A stretch of DNA of 13,483 nucleotides from Alphaproteobacteria bacterium (GCA_029266795.1 JAQSWE010000031.1:1-13483); one strand, 5' to 3'; counted from the first letter of the stretch, positions 1 to 6,669 are shown. The notes: generated by a model not told the origin, from the sequence alone. A program made the numbers and translations.

Positions 1-46
1 GAAATTCACACCCGGTAAAGAGCTGAAAGAAGCCGTTAACAAGTAA
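1..46 (+). CDS. hup: HU-family DNA-binding protein, C-terminal end only
   Basis: The first 46 bases read in frame 2 as KFTPGKELKEAVNK followed by TAA at 44-46. This is the conserved C-terminus of HU histone-like proteins (usually F-x-P-G-K-x-L-K-x-A-V-N), which bend and compact DNA in the nucleoid. The rest of the gene, about 75 codons, lies upstream of the window. An HU gene directly before tRNA-Val fits the remembered alphaproteobacterial order lon - hup - tRNA-Val. The call rests on a short peptide, but the motif is distinctive. Confidence 0.8.
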   Translation, partial: KFTPGKELKEAVNK

Positions 47-60
47 CGGTGAACGGGACG

Positions 61-89
61 TTGACTTGATATTCCATATGGATTATCAA
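61..89 (+). promoter_or_regulatory. Candidate sigma70-type promoter of tRNA-Val
   Basis: TTGACT at 61-66 and TATCAA at 84-89 are separated by 17 nt. Transcription would start near 96, about 18 nt before the mature tRNA. The -35 is good and the -10 is only fair. The tRNA could also be read through from hup, because no clear terminator lies between them. Confidence 0.5.
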
Positions 90-113
90 TATTTCGTCCC
101 TGACAAAGGGGAA

Positions 114-188
114 GGGTGCTTAGCTCAGCGGTAGAGCGTCTCGTTTACACCGAGAATGTCGGGAGTTCAATCCTCTCAGCACCCACCA
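114..188 (+). tRNA. tRNA-Val (anticodon TAC)
   Basis: The cloverleaf can be folded by eye. The acceptor stem is GGGTGCT/AGCACCC, the D stem is GCTC/GAGC, and the anticodon stem TCTCG/CGAGA encloses loop TTTACAC with anticodon TAC at its centre. The T stem is GGGAG/CTCTC (one G-T pair) with loop TTCAATC. The discriminator base is A (185) and the CCA end is encoded (186-188). It decodes GTA and other GTN valine codons. Confidence 0.96.
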
Positions 189-247
189 CCTCTTCAGCAA
201 ATATCGTCCGGCTGGCAGCCCGCCGCGACTTTTGATACGCTTGCCTT

Positions 248-787
248 ATGGCTGCTCTGTCCAAAAAATTCAATCCACCGCCCGTACCCACGCAGGAAGA
301 CATCAATGCCTTCTGCAGCGCAGGTAAACTCAACGACCGCGTAACGGTCGATAAATACCTCGACCAGTTTGGCGCAGCCATTATCGACGAGCGCGACAAC
401 ATGCGCGATAACGCGCTGACTTGGGCGGCGTGGATGGGGCATGCAGAGATGTGCGCTTACCTGCTGGAGCGCGGAGCTGCCGTGAACGCCAAGGGCATGA
501 CCGACCGCAACGCGCTGGGCTGGGCGGCGCAGGGCGGGCGCACCGAATGCGCAAAAGTCCTGCTGGCGGCAGGCGCGGACATGAACCAGCCTGATGCCGA
601 AGGCCGCAGCCCGCTCAAAATCGCGCAGGATGCTGCGCGTACTGACCTTGCGGAATTGATGGTAAAGGAAACCGAAAGGCGCATCGAAAAAGCGCGTCTG
701 AAAAAAGAGCGTGAAGACGGCATCGCATTGACGGCGAAACGTCAGGAACTGTTGCGCAAGTTCAAGCCGCCGAAACTGAAACCCTGA
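248..787 (+). CDS. Small ankyrin-repeat protein
   Basis: This is a 179-residue soluble protein with no signal peptide or membrane segment. About three ankyrin repeats are visible: a degenerate one at roughly 16-48, then clear ones at 51-83 (ALTWAAWMGHAEMCAYLLERGA) read as helix-loop-helix units, and 84-116 (ALGWAAQGGRTECAKVLLAAGAD). A partial fourth repeat at 117-140 is followed by a highly charged helix rich in Lys, Arg and Glu (140-172). Ankyrin repeats bind other proteins; no enzymatic domain is present and the partner is unknown. The ATG lies 59 nt after tRNA-Val with no convincing Shine-Dalgarno sequence and no obvious promoter of its own, so tRNA read-through or leaderless expression is possible. 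Its TGA is 1 nt from the stop codon of the convergent antiporter gene, and no terminator hairpin separates them. Confidence 0.85.
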   Translation: MAALSKKFNPPPVPTQEDINAFCSAGKLNDRVTVDKYLDQFGAAIIDERDNMRDNALTWAAWMGHAEMCAYLLERGAAVNAKGMTDRNALGWAAQGGRTECAKVLLAAGADMNQPDAEGRSPLKIAQDAARTDLAELMVKETERRIEKARLKKEREDGIALTAKRQELLRKFKPPKLKP

Positions 788-788
788 A

Positions 789-2480
789 TTACGGCTGCGG
801 CGATTGCAGGCCGTCGAGATGCTCCAGCATCCGGCGGCTGACTTCCTGCGACGAATTGACCGTCAGGCGCACGTTTTTCTGTGCGAAATATTCGATTTCT
901 TCTTCGTTCTGCGCCTTCACGATCACGCGGATATAGGGCTTGATCGCGCGGGCACTTTCGACGATGTTGCGCGCCTCGAACGGGTCGGGGACGGTCACGA
1001 TGATGGCCAGTGCTTTCTGGATAGCGGCTTCACCCAAGACTTCAGGGCTTGTTGCATCGCCGTAGATGGCATGGAAGCCCTTGCCGCGCAGGTATTCGAC
1101 TTTCTCGCGGTTACGGTCGATGATGACGAGGTCGACATGGCGCTCGTGGATATGCTGGGTGATGAACTTGCCGACGCGCCCGACGCCAACCAGAATAACC
1201 AGATCCTTCAGGGCGCGCTTTTCATCGGTGCGCAGGTGCGCAAGGTCGTCATCTCGCAGGTTGAACATGCGGCTGAGTTTTGGCGTCGATCCGACGACTG
1301 TGTAAATCTTTTTGCCGAAATAGAACAGCACGGGATTGATGGCGATCGACACCATCGCGCCTGCCAGTATCATGTCGCGGCCCGCATCGGGCAGCAGGCC
1401 CAGCGTCATGCCGAGCCCGATCAGGATGAACGAAAATTCCCCGATCTGCGCAAGGCCGGCGGAAACGATCAGGCTTGTTTTCAAAGGGTAGCCAAAGAAC
1501 GATACGATCATAAAGGTAATGAGCGACTTACCGACCGTGATGATGGCAATCACCGCCAGAACGTTCAGCGGCTGTTCGAGCAGGATATTAGGGTTGAAGA
1601 TCATGCCGACGGAGACAAAGAACAAGACGGCGAAGGCGTCCTGAAACGGCAGCGCGTGGTCGGCGACTTCGTGGTTGAGGTCGGATTCACGGATCATCAT
1701 GCCCGCGAAGAACGCGCCTAGAGCGAATGAGACGCCAAACAATACCTGCGCGCCAAAGGCAACGCCCATCGCCATGGCGAAGACGGCGAGGGTAAACAAT
1801 TCGCGTGACCCCGTTTTGCTGACAACAGAAAGCAGCCATGGCAGCACGCGTTTACCGCCGACGAACATGATCAGGATGAATACCAGCACCTTGCCAATCG
1901 CGATGCCGAGTTGCTTGGCGGTTGCCATGAAATCTGCATCGGGCGATTTTCCGGCGGCAGCGAGGGCGGGGATCAGTACCAACGCCAAAATCATGACAAG
2001 ATCCTCGACGATCAGCCAGCCGATCGCGATCTTGCCCTCCATACTCTGCACCATGTTGCGCTCTTCAAGCGCGCGCAGCAGAACGACGGTAGAGGCGACG
2101 GACAGCGCGAGACCTAGTATAACGCCCGATTGAACTGACCAGCCCCAGAGCCAGGCGAGGCCGATGCCAAGCCCCGTGCCGATGATAATGCGCCCTATCG
2201 CACCGGTGAGGGCTATCTTGCGTACCTCCATGAAATCCTGAATCGAGAAATGAAGGCCAACGCCGAACATGAGCAATACGACGCCAATTTCCGACAGCTG
2301 CTCCGCAATCTTAAGGTCTGCCTGGAAACCGGGTGTATGTGGGCCGACGAGGATCCCTGCGATCAGGTAACCAACGATGGGGGAGATGCGCAGCTTTGAT
2401 GCCGCAAGGCCTAAAACAAACGCCGTTGAAAGCCCAACGGCGACAGTGGAAATCAACGGAATATCGTGCAATGCGGACAT
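789..2480 (-). CDS. ybaL: YbaL-type Kef-family K+/H+ antiporter with TrkA-N domain
   Basis: The 563-residue product matches the usual length (about 560) and layout of E. coli YbaL in the CPA2/KefB group. Residues 5-390 form a membrane domain of about a dozen hydrophobic helices. Its landmarks include KLRISPIVGYLIAGILVGP (29-47), LLMFGVGLHFS (69-79), the GWLIVEDLVM helix carrying Glu159-Asp160, and GLAQIGEFSF (342-351). A cytoplasmic Rossmann fold (TrkA-N) follows at about 425-545, with G432-x-G434-x-x-G437 and an acidic residue, Asp455, ending the second strand; this suggests NAD(H)- or nucleotide-controlled gating. It should exchange K+ for H+ across the inner membrane and so affect pH and osmotic or electrophilic stress. 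The ion specificity is inferred from the family. The ATG start agrees with the family N-terminus; the ribosome binding site (GAGAG) is weak. Confidence 0.93.
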   Translation of the reverse strand: MSALHDIPLISTVAVGLSTAFVLGLAASKLRISPIVGYLIAGILVGPHTPGFQADLKIAEQLSEIGVVLLMFGVGLHFSIQDFMEVRKIALTGAIGRIIIGTGLGIGLAWLWGWSVQSGVILGLALSVASTVVLLRALEERNMVQSMEGKIAIGWLIVEDLVMILALVLIPALAAAGKSPDADFMATAKQLGIAIGKVLVFILIMFVGGKRVLPWLLSVVSKTGSRELFTLAVFAMAMGVAFGAQVLFGVSFALGAFFAGMMIRESDLNHEVADHALPFQDAFAVLFFVSVGMIFNPNILLEQPLNVLAVIAIITVGKSLITFMIVSFFGYPLKTSLIVSAGLAQIGEFSFILIGLGMTLGLLPDAGRDMILAGAMVSIAINPVLFYFGKKIYTVVGSTPKLSRMFNLRDDDLAHLRTDEKRALKDLVILVGVGRVGKFITQHIHERHVDLVIIDRNREKVEYLRGKGFHAIYGDATSPEVLGEAAIQKALAIIVTVPDPFEARNIVESARAIKPYIRVIVKAQNEEEIEYFAQKNVRLTVNSSQEVSRRMLEHLDGLQSPQP

Positions 2481-2590
2481 GAGCTGTTACTCTCTACAAA
2501 CGGTGCGATAACCAGCCCGCTGAGCGTGTGACACGCCTGCATGCTTTGTACATATACTGTATCATAGTACCGTATGCGAAAGCAATATTC
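2481..2590 (-). promoter_or_regulatory. Leader/promoter region of the antiporter gene
   Basis: This 110-nt gap separates the antiporter start from the end of the peptidase gene upstream on the same strand. It holds a perfect GCGTGT-G-ACACGC inverted repeat (2524-2536). It also holds, reading on the minus strand, the box CGGTACTAT (2564-2572), which recurs twice near 6030 and 6100. No clear -35/-10 pair could be fixed: TTGCTT (2580-2585) with a 16-18 nt spacing to GATACA/TACAGT is only a weak candidate. Confidence 0.35.
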
Positions 2591-3604
2591 TTATACAGGT
2601 TTTGGCGGGCTTCCGGCGAGCGCGGGGCTTGACGGTGCTTTCTTCGCGAGCACGGGCGATCCGGTGTCACGGATGCGGTTTGTCGCGGCCACCAGTGACT
2701 TCATGGTTTCGGGCGATGCGCCGGAATGGCCCGACTGCACGAATTCAAGGCTCACATTCGTCAGTTTTTCGGAAAGGTCGAAGGCCGACATCGGCGGGCA
2801 GACGATATCATGGCGTCCCTGCACGATGGCGGTCGGGATGTCTTTGATCACCGCGATGTTCTGCATAATGCTGTCGTCAGGCATGTGATTGCGCATGAAA
2901 TGCGCCTCGATGCGCGCGAAGGGCAGGGCGCGCTGCGGCGTATCGTTGCGGATCTCGTCGGGCGGCACTTCCAGAAACGCGCTGCCGTTTTCGAACCGTG
3001 TCCAAGCGAAAGCGGCGGGCAGGTGGATCGCTGGGTCGGGATTGGTCAGGCGCTGATAGTAATTTTCCAGCACATCTCCGCGTTCGTTCGGCGGCAGGAA
3101 GTCGACAAATTCTTTGTACACTTCGGGGAAGAACGTGCCGATGCGGTTGATATACCAGTCCAGTTCCTTGTCCCGCATCATGAACACGCCGCGTAGCGTC
3201 ATGCTGAGCGTATTCTCGGGATACTTTTCCGCATACATCAGGGCGAGGGTGGAGCCCCACGAGCCGCCGAACAGGTGCCATTTGTCGATGCCGAGATGCT
3301 GGCGGAGTTTTTCGTTATCCTCCACCAGATGCGCGGGCGAATTTGCGTTGATGTCGCCCGGCGGGTTCGATGCGGGCGCGCCTCGCTGGTCGTAAATCAC
3401 GATATTGAAAACGGCTGGGTCGAAGAAGCGGTGGAAATAAGGCGCCGATCCTGCGCCAGGGCCGCCGTGCAGATACACGACCGGAATGCCGTCGGGGTTG
3501 CCGAATTGCTGGTAATGCAGCTTGTGACCGTCGCCAACATCGAGGTCGCCTTCGTTGAAGGGCTTGCTGGCGGGATAAAGGATTGCGTCTTTGTCGTCGG
3601 CCAT
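2591..3604 (-). CDS. pip: Proline iminopeptidase-like alpha/beta hydrolase (S33 family)
   Basis: The 337-residue alpha/beta hydrolase should remove N-terminal proline from peptides in the cytoplasm (prolyl aminopeptidase, EC 3.4.11.5). Visible family marks are the oxyanion motif HGGPG (46-50), YDQRG (71-75), the nucleophile elbow GGSWGSTLAL with Ser115, the acid Asp266 in GRHDIVCP, and His293 in SGHSG. Two sites deviate: the usual D-Q-R-G-x-G-R-S reads DQRGAPAS, and the usual S-G-H-S-A reads SGHSG, so substrate preference may differ. The C-terminus carries about 25 extra Ala/Pro/Lys-rich residues beyond the normal 310-320. The ATG has an AGGA motif 9 nt upstream, lying inside the end of the preceding ankyrin gene. 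The 3-nt gap to that gene implies co-transcription. Confidence 0.85.
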   Translation of the reverse strand: MADDKDAILYPASKPFNEGDLDVGDGHKLHYQQFGNPDGIPVVYLHGGPGAGSAPYFHRFFDPAVFNIVIYDQRGAPASNPPGDINANSPAHLVEDNEKLRQHLGIDKWHLFGGSWGSTLALMYAEKYPENTLSMTLRGVFMMRDKELDWYINRIGTFFPEVYKEFVDFLPPNERGDVLENYYQRLTNPDPAIHLPAAFAWTRFENGSAFLEVPPDEIRNDTPQRALPFARIEAHFMRNHMPDDSIMQNIAVIKDIPTAIVQGRHDIVCPPMSAFDLSEKLTNVSLEFVQSGHSGASPETMKSLVAATNRIRDTGSPVLAKKAPSSPALAGSPPKPV

Positions 3605-3607
3605 GGG

Positions 3608-4978
3608 TTACATTCCTGCGGGTTTTTTTAACTGGGTTTTGGCGATGGTATGCTTGAAGACTTTATCTTCGTCGGCCTTGCCACCGAGGCGCGTATATTC
3701 ACTGAAAGCCTTCAGTAGCGCGTCGTCGCTGATAGCGTCGAAACTCTGGTGAGGTCCCATCAACTCGGATTTGGTGGCGAGGTTTTCCGAGAATGTCACG
3801 CGTTCGCGGCTCTCAAAATTGAACAATTCCGTAAGCTTTTTGTTCAATACGGGCATGACCGTGATATGCGCAACGCTGTGGGCACCTGTCAGCGTCCAGA
3901 CTTCGACATCCTTCGGCGAGCCGGGCGGAGTTGTGATGACGATTGGCTGGGCCGCTGGCACAACGGCGGCAGGAGTAGGCTTCTGTTCGATGATTGGGGC
4001 AGGAGCCTCGATCTTTTTGACCGGCAGCGTTTCCCGTTTCGGCAGCGGGCCTTGTAGCAGCTCGATCATCTCGCGCATGGCAAATTGCTGCGCGTAGGAT
4101 AGTGCGGTGCGCCTTTCCTTGTCCGGCATGTCTTTGTCGATGCCTTGTGCGAGAAGAAAACGCGCCATTTCCGGCTGGTTTTTTTCCGAGGCAACATGAA
4201 GCGCGGACTGATAAGTATCGTTTTTGTCGCCAATTTTAACGATGCCGTATTCCAGCAACAGCGTCGCGGCCGCGATATTGCCATGTGCAGCGAAGCTGTG
4301 CAGCGGATGCTCGTCCTTCAGCTTTTGTGCGCCTGCCTTCAGCAGCATTTCCAGCATGACTGTGCTGTTCTTGGTCGCTGCGGCCTGAAGCGGGCTGTTG
4401 ATGACAGTTTTGGTGCGGGTTGTGTAGCTATAGCCGAAGAATTCATCCGACCGGTCCGGCACTTCGCGCTTGCGCATTACGTTCGGATCGGCACCAGCGG
4501 CAAGAAGCATTTCAAGTGCTGCGGGCCGGTCATTAATGACGGCGCAATAAATCGCAGGCGGATCGCCTGCGGTCAGGTCGACCTTCTTGGCATCGATAAA
4601 CATTTGCAGGATGTCGTAACGCTCATGGATGATCGCGGCCTGCAGCGGGGTCGTGCCATGCGGCGCTGTGCTGACAGAGCGGACGTTCTCGTTTTCCAGC
4701 AGATACTTGACCAGATTGGTATGCCCGCCCTTCGTCGCTTCGAGCAGGGGCGTCGCCCAGTTTTCCTGATTGTGAGCCTGAAGCGAGGCACCGGCATTGG
4801 CGAGAAGCGTCACAATAGACGTATGCCCGTTCCGGGCGGCGAGATGGATGGCTTGGCTCCCATCGTCGTCCTGCGCCTTTAGCCACTTCTTGCTCTTGGA
4901 CAAGTAGGCGGACACGGTTTCGGTATCGCCGCTGGCGGCGGCGTTCAGGAATTCTCTTTCCGAACGAAACAGTCCCAT
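3608..4978 (-). CDS. Ankyrin-repeat protein with unrecognised C-terminal domain
   Basis: From the ATG at 4978 the product is 456 residues. About eight ankyrin repeats fill residues 5-308, for example 41-70 (AIHLAARNGHTSIVTLLANA) and 258-285 (ALHVASEKNQPEMARFLLAQ). An insertion at about 168-192 interrupts one repeat. A Pro/Ala linker (311-355) leads to a roughly 100-residue C-terminal region (357-456) that I do not recognise. There is no signal peptide or membrane helix, so it is probably cytosolic and protein-binding. The reading frame extends to a TTG at 4996, but that codon has no Shine-Dalgarno sequence. The ATG has GAGG 4 nt before it and starts the repeat fold cleanly, so I prefer it. 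It is first in an operon with the peptidase gene and divergent from the VWA gene. Confidence 0.85.
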   Translation of the reverse strand: MGLFRSEREFLNAAASGDTETVSAYLSKSKKWLKAQDDDGSQAIHLAARNGHTSIVTLLANAGASLQAHNQENWATPLLEATKGGHTNLVKYLLENENVRSVSTAPHGTTPLQAAIIHERYDILQMFIDAKKVDLTAGDPPAIYCAVINDRPAALEMLLAAGADPNVMRKREVPDRSDEFFGYSYTTRTKTVINSPLQAAATKNSTVMLEMLLKAGAQKLKDEHPLHSFAAHGNIAAATLLLEYGIVKIGDKNDTYQSALHVASEKNQPEMARFLLAQGIDKDMPDKERRTALSYAQQFAMREMIELLQGPLPKRETLPVKKIEAPAPIIEQKPTPAAVVPAAQPIVITTPPGSPKDVEVWTLTGAHSVAHITVMPVLNKKLTELFNFESRERVTFSENLATKSELMGPHQSFDAISDDALLKAFSEYTRLGGKADEDKVFKHTIAKTQLKKPAGM

Positions 4979-5014
4979 TCGTCCTCGGTCATTCAAGGGT
5001 TTAGCGGAGGATTA

Positions 5015-5044
5015 GAAATACCATAATGCGGAAAAGGGGGTCAA
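5015..5044 (-). promoter_or_regulatory. Candidate promoter of the ankyrin-peptidase operon
   Basis: On the minus strand, TTGACC (5039-5044) is followed after 18 nt by TATTTC (5015-5020). The predicted start near 5008 gives a leader of about 30 nt. The -35 is good and the -10 is weak. Its -35 lies 23 bp from the -35 of the divergent VWA promoter. Confidence 0.45.
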
Positions 5045-5067
5045 GCCTCTATATAAGGTCTGCAGGA

Positions 5068-5096
5068 TTGACAGAACCCGCTCATAGGCCTATGAA
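5068..5096 (+). promoter_or_regulatory. Strong sigma70-type promoter of the VWA-like gene
   Basis: A perfect TTGACA (5068-5073) lies 17 nt from TATGAA (5091-5096). The predicted start near 5103 gives a leader of about 34 nt to the ATG at 5137. An AAGGGA ribosome binding site is at 5121-5126, ten bases before that ATG. Confidence 0.65.
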
Positions 5097-5136
5097 AAAC
5101 CATCCAATTACATTTTTTTGAAGGGATTTCTCCGCC

Positions 5137-5964
5137 ATGGCGAATGACGAACCCAAGAAATTTTCCGATGAGCTGAAGGCGCTGCGCGCCGAATTTGCCG
5201 AAGTGGCCGAAAAATCGAAAGCCGCCGTCGCGCATCTGACGACCGCGATCTTCAAGCAGGAAATGCTGGAACTGCGCCAGCAACAGGACACCGTTGTCGC
5301 CACCTTCGCGCATCACGGCGTGCTTGAATCCGTCGGCAACCGCGACGTGACCATCCTCGTCAACAAATCGAAAGACATGGGCAATGGCCTCAACAGCGCA
5401 TTGGGGCAGGGCATCGACGCCGCCGCCCGCCTGCGCCTTGCCGCGCACAATACCTATGACATGGGCGTATCGGCTTCCATCTTTGAAGCCGGCGCATCGA
5501 AATCGGTGAACATCAGCGATTACGACCGCATGGAAAAAGCGCGCGAGAAAACGGAAGCCAATAACAAGGAACTGGTGCTTTCACTGCGTGAAATCATGGT
5601 TTCCAACACGCCCGACAAGGAATATACGCGCAACCGCCATTACGTGATCGTGAGCGATGGCAGCATCACCGACAGCGTTGACGCTGCGGCGAAACTGATC
5701 GAAGGCACGCTGCGCAGCAATCCTAAAGCGACGTTCGACTTCATCAATGTCGGTGCGAATGCCGGCAACATCCATGAACTCGTCGCAAAAGTGCAGGTCG
5801 CCGACGAAGCGCAGCGCCCGCGCATTCACAGCGCGGAAAAAGCGGAAGACATCTGGAGCACGTTCAACGCTGCTCTGCGCACGCGCATCGGCGAAACGCC
5901 GTATGTGAAGCCTGCACCTGTTGCACCCGCAGCACCGCAGCCGACCGCGCAACCGACGCCCTGA
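5137..5964 (+). CDS. von Willebrand factor A-like protein with altered MIDAS
   Basis: The product is 275 residues: a charged helical N-terminus (1-62), a VWA-like alpha/beta domain (about 66-250) and a Pro/Ala tail (258-275). The first strand VTILVNKSKDMG (71-82) sits where VWA domains carry the metal-site signature D-x-S-x-S, but reads N76-K-S78-K-D80. The later strand HYVIVSDGSITDS (168-180) matches the usual S-D-G segment with Asp174, and DFINVG (201-206) fits a following core strand. VWA domains mediate protein-protein contacts, often with AAA+ ATPases; here metal binding may be changed or lost. There is no signal peptide or membrane helix, so it is probably cytosolic. It has its own strong promoter and is followed by a hairpin. 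The same strand carries coiled-coil, Clp-like and membrane genes that may form one system with it. The fold call is moderate; the function is unknown. Confidence 0.7.
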   Translation: MANDEPKKFSDELKALRAEFAEVAEKSKAAVAHLTTAIFKQEMLELRQQQDTVVATFAHHGVLESVGNRDVTILVNKSKDMGNGLNSALGQGIDAAARLRLAAHNTYDMGVSASIFEAGASKSVNISDYDRMEKAREKTEANNKELVLSLREIMVSNTPDKEYTRNRHYVIVSDGSITDSVDAAAKLIEGTLRSNPKATFDFINVGANAGNIHELVAKVQVADEAQRPRIHSAEKAEDIWSTFNAALRTRIGETPYVKPAPVAPAAPQPTAQPTP

Positions 5965-5983
5965 TTTTCTGATTTCTCTACCC

Positions 5984-6012
5984 CTACGGCGCGTTCTTGT
6001 AACGCGCCGTAG
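5984..6012 (+). terminator. Perfect 12-bp hairpin after the VWA-like gene
   Basis: CTACGGCGCGTT and AACGCGCCGTAG form a perfect 12-bp stem with loop CTTGT, 19 nt after the stop codon. No T-run follows, so it may be a weak or factor-assisted terminator, or an RNA-stabilising 3' structure, rather than a classical intrinsic terminator. Confidence 0.6.
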
Positions 6013-6023
6013 TGATTCGTGTC

Positions 6024-6121
6024 TGCGGTACTATAAAACCTCATTGATATTGCTTGGATATTCCCTTCGCTTCCGCTTTTATGCGAATCTATGTGCGGTA
6101 CTATAGGGTACAAAGTACTAT
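6024..6121 (+). repeat. Duplicated TGCGGTACTATA box with a third GTACTAT
   Basis: The 12-mer TGCGGTACTATA occurs exactly at 6024-6035 and 6094-6105, 70 nt apart. GTACTAT recurs at 6115-6121, and GTAC-AAA-GTAC (6108-6118) is a small inverted repeat. The 9-base core CGGTACTAT is also found on the minus strand upstream of the antiporter gene (2564-2572). TACTAT could serve as a -10 element, but no matching -35 is evident. An operator for an unknown regulator is the alternative. Confidence 0.45.
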
Positions 6122-6170
6122 TTTGAGTATAAGTAATATCATTATTATTCAGGTGCTTAACGAGTGTAGT

Positions 6171-6199
6171 TTGACAGCCTATCTTACGCATGTAAGGAT
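6171..6199 (+). promoter_or_regulatory. Candidate promoter of the coiled-coil/Clp transcript
   Basis: A perfect TTGACA (6171-6176) is followed by AAGGAT (6194-6199, 17-nt spacing) or TAAGGA (16-nt spacing). The -10 is poor. A start near 6205 would place an 8-bp hairpin at the very 5' end of the RNA and give a leader of about 465 nt. Confidence 0.4.
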
Positions 6200-6207
6200 T
6201 TGATTAA

Positions 6208-6228
6208 GAGAAAAGTAACTCTTTTCTC
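6208..6228 (+). other. Perfect 8-bp hairpin at start of predicted leader
   Basis: GAGAAAAG (6208-6215) and CTTTTCTC (6221-6228) pair perfectly around loop TAACT. If transcription starts near 6205 this would be a 5'-end hairpin, a position that often protects an mRNA from decay. No T-run follows on the plus strand. Confidence 0.5.
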
Positions 6229-6600
6229 GAGGCAACAAAGTGAGGTGCGCAGGTGGCGAAGCAAGGACTGAAGAGCGGAGAGATTACCGGTCTTAACAGC
6301 GTCCCTGCATTTTCATTTCCTGCCCTCCATTCCCCCAGCTTCCCGCAAGGTAAGCGCAGCCAGGCAACTGGCGGCACGGGGATGGTTTGCACCCGGAGGT
6401 TGACCATCTTCTAAATTGACCGAAACCGGCGCCCAGCCCTGAAACGCTTCAGCGCGTAACGCCACTGCTTTGACCTTTTTTACCGACCCAACTCAAGGAG
6501 CGAAACGAAAACGCATGAATGCGTGATGCCCGAACTTTGCCCGTAACGATCCCAAGGAGAGAAACAGGAAGCAAACCGGACACCAGATAAAAGCCTACGG

Positions 6601-6647
6601 AACTGACGAAGAACCTGACGAAGCAAACAAACAAAACTGACGAAGAA
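6601..6647 (+). repeat. CTGACGAAG direct repeats in the leader
   Basis: CTGACGAAG occurs at 6603-6611, 6615-6623 and 6637-6645. The outer two copies lie in an exact 13-mer, AACTGACGAAGAA (6601-6613 and 6635-6647). They end only 8-9 nt before the AGGAG ribosome binding site, in an A-rich, weakly structured stretch. Possible roles are a binding array for an RNA-binding regulator or a ribosome standby site; a simple local duplication is also possible. Confidence 0.55.
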
Positions 6648-6669
6648 ACAACATAGGAGCACGAGACAG

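Larger units (their letters stand above)
6205..6669 (+). promoter_or_regulatory. Long structured leader before the coiled-coil gene
   Basis: No convincing gene lies between 5965 and 6669. Readable elements of the leader part are: a perfect hairpin GAGAAAAG-TAACT-CTTTTCTC (6208-6228); a GCCAG-GCAA-CTGGC stem capped by a GNRA-type tetraloop (6359-6372); CTGAA-ACGC-TTCAG (6439-6452); and the palindrome ACGCAT-GA-ATGCGT (6511-6524). CAAGGAG-n-GAAAC occurs twice (from 6494 and 6553). From about 6480 to 6669 the sequence becomes purine-rich and carries CTGACGAAG repeats. AGGAG at 6655-6659 is the ribosome binding site of the next gene. I could not match it to any riboswitch or RNA family I know (6S, tmRNA, SRP RNA, RNase P, TPP, cobalamin). 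It may be a regulatory leader, an unlisted RNA or a decayed gene. Confidence 0.4.

Noticed and set aside
2574..2888. 104-codon plus-strand frame overlapping the peptidase gene
   Set aside because: It is antisense to a well-supported hydrolase gene and has no ribosome binding site or family resemblance.
4979..4996. TTG start six codons upstream for the larger ankyrin gene
   Set aside because: There is no Shine-Dalgarno sequence before it, whereas GAGG precedes the ATG at 4978.
6230..6480. Known structured RNA (6S RNA, tmRNA piece, SRP RNA, RNase P RNA, TPP/cobalamin/SAM riboswitch)
   Set aside because: None of the conserved core sequences of these families could be found; only small isolated hairpins are visible.
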